NCBI GenBank assembly: GCA_038204505.1
Contig: JBBRCV010000229.1
Coordinates: 1 to 9,104, forward strand
Source: Timaviella sp038204505
Lineage (GTDB): Bacteria > Cyanobacteriota > Cyanobacteriia > Elainellales > Elainellaceae
Direction: 5' to 3'
DNA: 9,104 bases
Below the pieces are notes generated by a model that worked only from the letters and a program-made list of their open reading frames with translations, did no database searches and was not told where the DNA came from. Every line of letters begins with the position of its first letter. The stretch's first letter is position 1. The translations under genes and the position numbers were made by a program. Positions 1 to 5,211 of the stretch are shown one piece after another.

Positions 1-34
1 CTGCACCCATCTTCAATTAAAGCGATCGCCAAAC

Positions 35-130
35 TTAACCGCCTGCTGCAAAAACTGCCATCACAATAACAGACAGCAACAAACCAGGGCTAAGCATCAA
101 TATGAGCGTGAATAACTCGCTAAGTTCCAT
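35..130 (-). CDS. 31-residue single-membrane-span mini-protein, unknown function
   Basis: Reading the minus strand from an ATG at 130 gives 31 codons and a TAA stop. The product starts MELSELF and is almost wholly hydrophobic from residue 6 to 29. It has a Ser-Pro-Gly at 14-16 in the middle of the span and ends AAGG. This is one short membrane helix with an acidic N-terminus and no basic residue at all. The start is supported by a strong Shine-Dalgarno (AGGAG, six bases before the ATG) and a plausible promoter upstream. I compared it from memory with PetG, PetL, PetM, PetN, PsaI, PsaM, PsbM, PsbT and PsbX and found no match. It could be an unassigned small subunit of a thylakoid or plasma membrane complex, or a membrane-active peptide. 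Function is unknown; that it is translated is likely from the ribosome site. Confidence 0.6.
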   Translation of the reverse strand: MELSELFTLILMLSPGLLLSVIVMAVFAAGG

Positions 131-134
131 ATCA

Positions 135-159
135 CTCTCCTCTGTTGCGCTTGGAGCGC
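135..159 (-). promoter_or_regulatory. Shine-Dalgarno and small leader hairpin of the 31-residue gene
   Basis: On the minus strand GAGGAGAG (plus coordinates 135-142) lies just before the ATG, with its AGGAG core six bases away. A hairpin with a 4-bp GCGC stem and a five-base loop (147-150 paired with 156-159) sits a few bases upstream of it. The ribosome site is unusually good for this window, where most other starts have none. It is the main reason for accepting such a short gene. Confidence 0.55.
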
Positions 160-180
160 TGGGTAGTTAAACGTTCCCCT

Positions 181-209
181 ATTGTGGGGCGAGGATCGAA
201 TTTGTGCAA
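181..209 (-). promoter_or_regulatory. Candidate sigma-70 type promoter for the 31-residue gene
   Basis: On the minus strand TTGCAC (209-204) is followed after exactly 17 bases by CACAAT (186-181). They match the -35 and -10 consensus in 3 and 4 of 6 positions. Transcription would start near 174, giving a leader of about 44 bases that ends in the strong Shine-Dalgarno. The match is moderate and rests on position and spacing. Confidence 0.35.
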
Positions 210-269
210 GTTCAGGACTGAATTCTGCGATAGACTTTCCCTGTCGTACTCGGCATTAAGCACTCAGTT

Positions 270-305
270 AATCATTCAGCCAATCATTTAGCCAATCATG
301 ATGCC
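270..305 (+). repeat. 12-bp tandem repeat, three copies, running into the ABC permease start codon
   Basis: AATCATTCAGCC, AATCATTTAGCC and AATCATGATGCC follow one another without a gap (270-281, 282-293, 294-305). The third copy has changed so that it contains the two ATG codons where the permease ORF opens. The second copy carries an in-frame TAG (289-291) that closes the frame upstream. No Shine-Dalgarno precedes the ATG. Confidence 0.8.
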
Positions 306-1194
306 GAAAAGTTGGATCGCCCTTCGTCAACAGTCAACGCCGTATTTATTTCTGCTACCTGCTCTCCTGGTTTTGGGGCTGACAGTGTTCTATCCGGCTG
401 TCCAAGCTTTTCTACTCAGCTTTACGCGCTATGAGTACGACATCACTCAGCCGCCGCAATGGATTGGGCTAGAAAATTTCCAGCGATTATTAAAAGATAA
501 AGTTTTTTGGAAAACCTTGAGCAATACCGTCGTTTACCTGATTGGTGTAGTGCCTATTTTGGTGATTGCGCCCTTGGGATTGGCGATTCTTGTTAATCGC
601 AACATTCCAGGAGTTCGTTGGTTTCGGGCTGCTTATTACACGCCTGTCGTGATTTCGATGGTGGTAGCGGGCATCGCCTGGAGATGGCTGTATGCCGAGA
701 CGGGTTTGTTCAATCAGCTTTTAATTTGGCTGCATCTTTCAAAAGAAGGGTTGCCCTGGCTGACTAGTCCCAAGTTTGCGCTGTTTAGCGTGATGGTAGT
801 CACTATTTGGAAAGGGCTAGGCTACTACATGGTGATTTATCTGGCTGGACTGCAATCAATTCCGGCTGATTTATATGAGGCAGCGGCGATCGATGGTTCT
901 GACGGTTGGAGCAAGCATTGGGACATTACTGTTCCTTTAATGCGTCCTTACCTGTTCCTAGTAGCCGTTATTTCGGCAATTTCAGCAACCAAGGTGTTTG
1001 AAGAAGTCTACATCATGACTCAGGGTGGACCTCGGAGCAGTTCTAAAACATTGGTCTACTACGTTTATGAGCGAGCTTTTCAAGATTTAGAAATTAGCTA
1101 TGCCTGTACTATTGGACTCGCCATGTTTTTGCTCATTCTCGTTCTCTCTGCTGTTCGCCTAGCCCTGAGCCGCCAATCATCCGCCATTCTGTAA
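298..1194 (+). CDS. Sugar-type ABC transporter permease, MalF/UgpA-like family
   Basis: This is an inner-membrane permease of the carbohydrate-uptake ABC class (binding-protein-dependent transport, MalF/UgpA/LacF type). Of its 298 residues about six stretches are hydrophobic, near 17-39, 73-98, 108-131, 159-184, 217-240 and 270-289. The cytoplasmic EAA loop that docks on the ATPase is clear: E194-A-A, then D199-G200 and P213. A conserved TQGGP follows at 241-245. Length and topology are normal. The start is one of two adjacent ATG codons, with an in-frame stop nine bases upstream. No binding protein, second permease or ATPase gene lies in the window, so the partners are encoded elsewhere, possibly left of the window on either strand. 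sfsA follows after 10 bases and is probably co-transcribed. The substrate cannot be read from the sequence; a sugar, polyol or glycerol-3-phosphate-like compound is likely. Confidence 0.88.
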   Translation: MMPKSWIALRQQSTPYLFLLPALLVLGLTVFYPAVQAFLLSFTRYEYDITQPPQWIGLENFQRLLKDKVFWKTLSNTVVYLIGVVPILVIAPLGLAILVNRNIPGVRWFRAAYYTPVVISMVVAGIAWRWLYAETGLFNQLLIWLHLSKEGLPWLTSPKFALFSVMVVTIWKGLGYYMVIYLAGLQSIPADLYEAAAIDGSDGWSKHWDITVPLMRPYLFLVAVISAISATKVFEEVYIMTQGGPRSSSKTLVYYVYERAFQDLEISYACTIGLAMFLLILVLSAVRLALSRQSSAIL

Positions 1195-1204
1195 AACCCA
1201 TACC

Positions 1205-1927
1205 ATGTCTGACTGGATTTATCCTTACCCTCCGCTCTATCCTGGCATCTTGATCCGGCGCTACAAGCGATTCTTCGCAGATATTGAGCTAGATTCTGGA
1301 GAAACGATTACTGCCCACTGCCCTAACACGGGACCAATGAGCGCAATCTGTATTCCGGGCAATCGAGTTCAAGTTTCTCTTAGCAGTAGCCTGACTCGTA
1401 AGTTGCCTTACACCTGGGAGTTAATTGAGGTCAATGATTTACAGCCGACTTGGGTAGGAGTAAATACAGCGTTACCAAATCGGGTGATCAAAGCGGCTTT
1501 AGAGGCACGCCTTTTTCCTGAGTTAGGAGACTATCAACAGATTCTAGGGGAAGTCCCTTACGGAGTTGATAAAAAGAGTCGAATAGACTTTTTGCTGACT
1601 GGTGATGGTGTGCGATCGCTTTACGTAGAAGTCAAGAATACAACTTGGAGCGATGGGCAACTGGCATTATTTCCCGATACTGTGACCACGCGGGGACAAA
1701 AGCACTTGCGAGAACTGACGGCACTGCTGCCCCAAGCGCGATCGGTGATGCTCTATTTGATTAACCGGGGAGATTGCACTCAGTTTGCTCCAGGAGATCA
1801 GCGTGACCCGATTTACGGCAAGCTGTTGCGAGAGGCGATCGCCCTTGGGTTAGAAGTTCTGCCCTGTCGCTTCGATGTGACGCTTGCAGGTCTGCGTTAC
1901 CTGGGCTTAGCTGAACTGAAGCTTTAG
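1205..1927 (+). CDS. sfsA: SfsA, PD-(D/E)XK-type DNA/RNA nuclease (sugar fermentation stimulation protein family)
   Basis: The 240-residue protein has normal SfsA length and signature motifs. An N-terminal OB-like part carries HCPNTG (38-43). A nuclease-like core follows with RID (D128) and, about 14 residues later, VEVKN (E142, K144), giving the D...ExK metal site. FPD (156-158) and TTRGQKHL (161-168) are also typical of the family. E. coli SfsA was named for stimulating maltose metabolism and later assigned nuclease activity; its physiological role is unsettled. The gene begins 10 bases after the ABC permease stop, so the two probably form an operon. That is suggestive given the old sugar-related name, but it proves nothing. 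There is no clear Shine-Dalgarno before the ATG. No intrinsic terminator is obvious after the stop; the inverted repeat of the nadA promoter region starts almost at once. Confidence 0.92.
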   Translation: MSDWIYPYPPLYPGILIRRYKRFFADIELDSGETITAHCPNTGPMSAICIPGNRVQVSLSSSLTRKLPYTWELIEVNDLQPTWVGVNTALPNRVIKAALEARLFPELGDYQQILGEVPYGVDKKSRIDFLLTGDGVRSLYVEVKNTTWSDGQLALFPDTVTTRGQKHLRELTALLPQARSVMLYLINRGDCTQFAPGDQRDPIYGKLLREAIALGLEVLPCRFDVTLAGLRYLGLAELKL

Positions 1928-1929
1928 TC

Positions 1930-2020
1930 AGGAACTTTACCAGTTTAGCCAGAGACATTTTTAGTAAAAATAACTATAATATAAGAATCCAAAGTCTCAG
2001 CTAGTCGTTGTAAAGTTCCT
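1930..2020. repeat. Long imperfect inverted repeat enclosing the nadA promoter
   Basis: AGGAACTTTAC (1930-1940) has a perfect 11-bp reverse complement at 2010-2020. Inside these arms, TAGC (1946-1949) pairs with GCTA and GAGAC (1952-1956) with GTCTC (1994-1998). Overall, arms of about 27 bases match at some 20 positions around a 37-base AT-rich loop that contains the TATAAT box. It could be a pair of regulator sites, a cruciform, or a large hairpin in read-through RNA from sfsA. Confidence 0.7.
1952..1980 (+). promoter_or_regulatory. Sigma-70 type promoter of nadA
   Basis: GAGACA (1952-1957, 4 of 6 to TTGACA) is followed after exactly 17 bases by a perfect TATAAT (1975-1980). Transcription should start near 1987, giving a leader of about 50 bases before the GTG start. 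This is the best consensus promoter in the window. The -35 lies in the left arm of the inverted repeat and the -10 in its loop. Confidence 0.65.
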
Positions 2021-2036
2021 ACTATCTACAAAAAAC

Positions 2037-2999
2037 GTGTTTGCAACCACACTATCTCACCAAAATTCTGCTACTCTACCCACTGATCTGTTTGGCGCGA
2101 TCGCCAATCTAAAGCGTGAGCTCAATGCAGTCGTTTTAGCGCACTATTACCAAGATCCCGACATCCAAGACATCGCTGATTACATTGGCGATTCTTTAGG
2201 ACTTTCTCAGCAGGTGGCAAGCACCGAAGCCGAGGTGATCGTATTCGCAGGGGTTCACTTCATGGCAGAAACCGCCAAAATTCTCAATCCCCATAAGCTT
2301 GTTTTACTGCCCGACCTCAATGCAGGCTGCTCTTTAGCCGATAGCTGCCCCCCCGCTGCCTTTGCCAAATTTAAGGCGGCTCACCCCAATCACATTGTCA
2401 TTTCTTACATCAACTGCACCGCCGAAATTAAAGCGATGAGCGACATCATCTGCACAAGTTCCAATGCGGTCAACATTGTTCGCCAAATTCCTGCTGATCA
2501 GCCCATTATTTTTGCGCCCGATCGCAACTTAGGGCGATACGTCATGGAGCAAACTGGACGAGACATGGTGCTTTGGCAAGGAAGCTGCATGGTGCATGAA
2601 ACTTTCTCAGAGAAGAAGATCGTTCAGCTACAGATCGAACACCCCGAAGCCGAAATCATTGCCCACCCTGAATGCGAACCGCCTGTACTGCGCCACGCTA
2701 GCTATATCGGCTCTACAACCGCGCTGTTGAACTATAGCCAACGCAGTCCGCGATCGACTTTTATTGTTGCTACTGAACCAGGCATTATTCACCAAATGCA
2801 GAAGCAAGCTCCCGATAAGCTCTTTATTCCTGCACTACCCCTGAATAATTGTGCTTGCAACGAATGTCCTCACATGCGCCTGAACACCTTGGAGAAGCTT
2901 TACTGGGCGATGAAAACCCGATCGCCTGAAATTACCTTACCCGAAGAGATTCAGGTGGCGGCACTGCGACCCATTCAGCGGATGTTAGCCATGAGTTAA
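2037..2999 (+). CDS. nadA: Quinolinate synthase NadA
   Basis: NadA condenses iminoaspartate with dihydroxyacetone phosphate to quinolinate, the second step of de novo NAD synthesis from aspartate, using a [4Fe-4S] cluster with an open iron site. The 320 residues match the cyanobacterial family from end to end. They include the substrate-binding AHYYQ (35-39) and three cluster cysteines inferred by alignment from memory to E. coli Cys113, 200 and 297: C98 (LNAGCSLA), C184 (WQGSC) and C277 (CNECPHM). The start is a GTG giving MFATTL; no nearby in-frame ATG fits the family, and no Shine-Dalgarno is visible. nadB and nadC are not in the window. The gene has its own promoter at 1952-1980 and stops only 9 bases from the stop of the convergent peptidase gene, so the two transcripts may overlap at their 3' ends. 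Confidence 0.96.
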   Translation: MFATTLSHQNSATLPTDLFGAIANLKRELNAVVLAHYYQDPDIQDIADYIGDSLGLSQQVASTEAEVIVFAGVHFMAETAKILNPHKLVLLPDLNAGCSLADSCPPAAFAKFKAAHPNHIVISYINCTAEIKAMSDIICTSSNAVNIVRQIPADQPIIFAPDRNLGRYVMEQTGRDMVLWQGSCMVHETFSEKKIVQLQIEHPEAEIIAHPECEPPVLRHASYIGSTTALLNYSQRSPRSTFIVATEPGIIHQMQKQAPDKLFIPALPLNNCACNECPHMRLNTLEKLYWAMKTRSPEITLPEEIQVAALRPIQRMLAMS

Positions 3000-3008
3000 T
3001 GACTAGAG

Positions 3009-3956
3009 CTAGAGGGTAGCAAAGCGATCGCCTGCTTGAATCAGGGCACTCCGTATACCTGGTTCGGTCATAGAGTGCCCTGCATCAGGAATCACAATAA
3101 ATTCGGCTTCAGGAAAGGCTTGATGCAGTTCCCAAGCAGAGATCATCGGGCAAACAACATCGTAGCGACCTTGAATAATGACAGTGGGGATATGACGAAT
3201 GCGATCGCACCCTTTCAACAACTGACCTTCCGTCTCAAAAAATCCTTTATTAATAAAGTAATGGCACTCAATTCGTGCAAAGGCATCGGCAAACTGACTC
3301 GATCCAAATTTTTGTTGCAAGTTCGGATCGAGTAGCAACTTGCTGGTGCTTGCCTCCCAAATAGACCAAGCTTTTGCAGCTTCTAACCGAATGCTCGTAT
3401 CAGAACTGGTTAACCTTCGATAGTAAGCGGCGATCAAGTCATCTCGATCTTCAGGAGGAATGGGCTTTAAATAGTCCTCCCAAGCATCTGGAAAAATATA
3501 GCTCGTCCCTTCCTGATAAAACCAACGCAATTCCTTTTGCCGTAGTAGAAAAATGCCTCGCAGAATTAAGCCTTTGCAAGCTTCAGGATGGGTTTGGCTA
3601 TATGCCAACGACAGTGTGCTGCCCCAACTTCCACCAAACACAACCCATTGCTCAATATTCAAGTGGAGACGCAGCTTTTCAATATCGCTAACCAAATCCC
3701 AGGTTGTATTCTCTTCTAGCTCGGCATGAGGGGTACTTTGCCCACAGCCGCGTTGATCGAACAGAATAATTCGCCATTTTTGTGGATCAAAATACTGCCG
3801 ATAAATGGGGTCAATGCCACCACCGGGACCACCGTGAAGAAAAATAACGGGCTTGCCGTTGGGGTTTCCGGCTTGCTCAAAGTAAAGGGTGTGGAGGTCG
3901 GAAACCTTTAGAGTGGCTGTGTGGTAAGGGGCGATCGCTGGATAAAGTTCTAGCAT
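3009..3956 (-). CDS. pip: Proline iminopeptidase (alpha/beta hydrolase, peptidase family S33)
   Basis: This cytoplasmic aminopeptidase removes N-terminal proline from peptides. Numbered from the ATG at 3956 (315 residues), it shows the HGGPGGG oxyanion-hole motif at 41-47. FDQRGCGQS is at 66-74, and the nucleophile elbow GGSWGS at 108-113 carries Ser110. Asp266 (GRYDVVCP) and His294 (AGHS) complete the triad. The lid segment between about 135 and 230 is present, so the enzyme looks complete. Most relatives begin with a sequence like MxELYPAI, which favours the 3956 start. An upstream in-frame ATG at 3971 would add five residues, and neither start has a good ribosome site. The gene is convergent with nadA and divergent from the hypothetical gene at 4034, with about 77 bases between. 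Recycling of proline-rich peptides is the likely job. Confidence 0.94.
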   Translation of the reverse strand: MLELYPAIAPYHTATLKVSDLHTLYFEQAGNPNGKPVIFLHGGPGGGIDPIYRQYFDPQKWRIILFDQRGCGQSTPHAELEENTTWDLVSDIEKLRLHLNIEQWVVFGGSWGSTLSLAYSQTHPEACKGLILRGIFLLRQKELRWFYQEGTSYIFPDAWEDYLKPIPPEDRDDLIAAYYRRLTSSDTSIRLEAAKAWSIWEASTSKLLLDPNLQQKFGSSQFADAFARIECHYFINKGFFETEGQLLKGCDRIRHIPTVIIQGRYDVVCPMISAWELHQAFPEAEFIVIPDAGHSMTEPGIRSALIQAGDRFATL

Positions 3957-4033
3957 CGAATCACATTCCATCAGGACTTGCTCAAAAGGATAGAGTATTT
4001 CTAGCGCCCTTTAGATCTAACATCTCACCAGCC

Positions 4034-4456
4034 ATGCCTTCTCTGCTTGCCGCTATGTCCGAATTTCAAGATGGACAAATCCAAGATGGACAAATTATTT
4101 ACCTACAGCATGAAACAATGCGTCTCTATGCCGAAAGCATCCAAATCATTAAATCTCGGCAACTTTGTTGGGCAAGACCTTTGGCACTCATGCAATTGCC
4201 AGAGAACCTGGATATTGATCCCTGCAAGCCCTTGATTCTTGATGATCTACGTCAAGGCTCAGACTTACTCTTACCGATATCCTTATTCCACATCGCCTTA
4301 GATGTAGATGCCATTCCAGTCCTCACCCAACTCAATGCTCTCAAAGGTGATCTGTCCGCCGAACCATTAGAGAACAATAGACAGCTTTCTCTTCCGCTGC
4401 TTCAAAACTTTGTTCACCAAGTTTGGCAAGCTCATTCAGAACAATTTTCTAGATGA
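4034..4456 (+). CDS. Conserved-looking cyanobacterial hypothetical protein, 140 residues
   Basis: I cannot assign a named family. The product has no signal peptide and no membrane span. After a variable N-terminus comes a segment of likely beta character (IIYLQHETMRLYAESIQII, then a Cys-Trp-Ala-Arg-Pro at about 45-49). An acidic middle (roughly 57-75) and a helical C-terminus with aromatic residues follow. This gives the impression of a small soluble domain of the kind common among cyanobacterial hypotheticals. Translation may start at the ATG at 4034 or at Met8 (4055, MSEFQDG); neither has a Shine-Dalgarno. Residues 12-21 read QDGQIQDGQI, the product of a 15-bp tandem duplication, so this copy is five residues longer than its ancestor. 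The stop codon lies inside a second 15-bp repeat array. Codon use fits the neighbours. It reads divergently from the peptidase gene. Confidence 0.7.
   Translation: MPSLLAAMSEFQDGQIQDGQIIYLQHETMRLYAESIQIIKSRQLCWARPLALMQLPENLDIDPCKPLILDDLRQGSDLLLPISLFHIALDVDAIPVLTQLNALKGDLSAEPLENNRQLSLPLLQNFVHQVWQAHSEQFSR
4067..4096 (+). repeat. 15-bp tandem duplication inside the hypothetical gene
   Basis: CAAGATGGACAAATC (4067-4081) is followed directly by CAAGATGGACAAATT (4082-4096), 14 of 15 identical. The unit is five codons, so the frame is kept and the protein gains a second QDGQI. The near-identity suggests a recent slippage event. Confidence 0.85.
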
Positions 4457-4484
4457 CACTTTTCTGAATGACACCTTTCTAAAT
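4438..4484 (+). repeat. 15-bp period tandem repeat over the end of the hypothetical gene
   Basis: ATGACACTTTTCTGA (4453-4467) and ATGACACCTTTCTAA (4468-4482) agree at 13 of 15 positions. A weaker copy precedes them (4438-4452, about 10 of 15) and the next unit is only begun (ATCACAC). The gene's TGA stop (4454-4456) falls inside the array, which fills most of the 37 bases between this gene and its convergent neighbour. Confidence 0.7.
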
Positions 4485-4493
4485 CACACAGAG

Positions 4494-4688
4494 CTACAGG
4501 TTAGAAACTAGCTGAACTCGCCCTGCATCCATTTCTGACATCAACAGTTCTAGTGCCTCGTAATCTACGTCTGAGATGTGACCTAGACGAGTCAACTCAT
4601 AGTTAATTTCATTCTCAATATCAGGAGTAAGCTGTTTAATCGACAGCGCTCTTGCAACTAATGTTCGGATCATAAATGTTCGGATCAT
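4494..4688 (-). CDS. Small cyanobacterial hypothetical protein, about 59-64 residues
   Basis: From the ATG at 4673 the product has 59 residues, from 4688 it has 64, and a GTG at 4718 would give 74. All three share one core: MIRTLVARALS, then QLTPDIENEINYEL, and an acidic helical C-terminal part with DVDYEALELLMSEMDAGRVQ. It resembles, from memory, a group of short cyanobacterial proteins of unknown function with this layout (helix, LTxExE, helix, DxxAL, GxV). It is soluble, acidic and probably all-helical. Two possible starts exist because the first 15 bases, encoding MIRTF/MIRTL, are tandemly duplicated. No clear Shine-Dalgarno favours either. It lies just downstream of the 39-codon ORF on the same strand and may be co-transcribed with it. 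It converges on the hypothetical gene at 4034-4456. Confidence 0.65.
   Translation of the reverse strand: MIRTFMIRTLVARALSIKQLTPDIENEINYELTRLGHISDVDYEALELLMSEMDAGRVQLVSNL
4659..4688 (-). repeat. 15-bp tandem duplication carrying two start codons
   Basis: TAATGTTCGGATCAT (4659-4673) and AAATGTTCGGATCAT (4674-4688) on the plus strand agree at 14 of 15 positions. On the minus strand each copy begins with ATG ATC CGA ACA, so the small gene at 4494 has two in-frame candidate starts 15 bases apart. Confidence 0.85.
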
Positions 4689-4722
4689 ATCCGTGGTTTT
4701 TATCATAAGCAACAGCACAACA

Positions 4723-4842
4723 CTATTGAGTAAGCTCTCCTTGGGCTAAATCTTCTACTAGATACTGGTCAAGCTGTATGATCTGTCGCACTTTTCTTGA
4801 ATGACGACGATCACCCTGTTTATAACCAGAATGACTTCTCAT
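4723..4842 (-). CDS. 39-residue ORF upstream of the small hypothetical gene
   Basis: The minus strand reads 39 codons from an ATG at 4842 to a TAG at 4723-4725. An AAGG Shine-Dalgarno stands six bases before the ATG, and an in-frame TAA directly precedes it, so the ORF is not the tail of a longer frame. The peptide has a strongly basic half (K8, R12, R13, R16, K17, R19) followed by an amphipathic acidic segment, VRQIIQLDQYLVEDLAQGEL. The amino-acid pattern looks protein-like rather than random. Its stop lies 4 bases from a GTG that could open the longest form of the next gene, which suggests a small two-gene unit. I do not recognise the family. It could also be a remnant of a decayed gene. 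Confidence 0.4.
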   Translation of the reverse strand: MRSHSGYKQGDRRHSRKVRQIIQLDQYLVEDLAQGELTQ

Positions 4843-4965
4843 TTACAACCTTAGCCATATCCTTCAAATCAAGTGCTGGTTGAGAGGTTTTCAGAAAATT
4901 ACATACTCAGTACAGAGCATCCTAGCGGACAAATATTGTTAGACCGGGCTAGATTTTACAGACTC

Positions 4966-5007
4966 GTATGTGTGTATACTTTTTATCCTGATTTATAACG
5001 CTAGTGT
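4966..5007 (+). promoter_or_regulatory. Canonical NtcA-activated promoter
   Basis: GTATGTGTGTATAC (4966-4979) fits the NtcA operator GTA-N8-TAC and is a dyad beyond the six fixed bases (GTAT...ATAC). Exactly 22 bases later comes TAGTGT (5002-5007), fitting the TAN3T -10 element. The whole fits the class II NtcA arrangement GTA-N8-TAC-N22-24-TAN3T. Transcription would start near 5014 on the plus strand. On the minus strand no TAN3T occurs at the right distance, so the promoter points towards the STAS gene 380 bases away, or towards a short RNA. Confidence 0.55.
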
Positions 5008-5028
5008 TGCCTTAGTAAAAGTTACTGT

Positions 5029-5060
5029 TATTGAACTTCAATAGGTAATCAACTGAAGTT
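5029..5060 (+). repeat. Palindrome and overlapping hairpin downstream of the NtcA-type promoter
   Basis: TATTGAACTTCAATA (5029-5043) is a perfect odd palindrome around C5036. Alternatively AACTTCA (5034-5040) pairs with TGAAGTT (5054-5060), which is followed by TTCC. The second form looks like a weak terminator without a proper U-tract. It would end a transcript starting near 5014 after some 50 bases. Confidence 0.45.
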
Positions 5061-5127
5061 TTCCTGATTTATCTTTCCAACCGACGTATTGCACTAAAAA
5101 TCCCAACAAAGAGCAAAGCAACGAACT

Positions 5128-5211
5128 TAAAAGCGAAATGTATCGTCAAATACCAGATGGCAAATCAACGACGATAAAAGCGAAATGTCGAAATGTATTG
5201 TCAAATACTGG
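5128..5211 (+). repeat. Diverged direct repeat, each copy holding a GTA-N8-TAC dyad
   Basis: TAAAAGCGAAATGT at 5128-5141 recurs at 5175-5188. Both copies continue to a shared core, GTATCGTCAAATAC (5140-5153) and GTATTGTCAAATAC (5195-5208), one base apart in sequence. The second copy also contains an 8-bp tandem duplication, CGAAATGT twice (5181-5196). The cores have the NtcA-site form, but no TAN3T stands 22-24 bases from either of them. Confidence 0.65.

Noticed and set aside
1761..1958. Minus-strand 65-codon ORF over the end of sfsA
   Set aside because: It overlaps a conserved gene and has no domain or ribosome site.
1930..2020. Inverted repeat as a miniature transposable element
   Set aside because: The ends are not flanked by a target-site duplication and no second copy occurs in the window; a copy search of the genome could reopen this.
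2999..3009. A terminator between the convergent nadA and pip genes
   Set aside because: Only 9 bases separate the stops and no hairpin with a T-run is visible; transcripts probably overlap.
3036..3911. Plus-strand ORFs of about 60-105 codons opposite the proline iminopeptidase gene
   Set aside because: They are antisense to a complete, well-supported enzyme gene and have no ribosome sites or recognisable domains.
5128..5211. CRISPR-like array
   Set aside because: There are only two diverged copies of unequal length and no regular spacer pattern.
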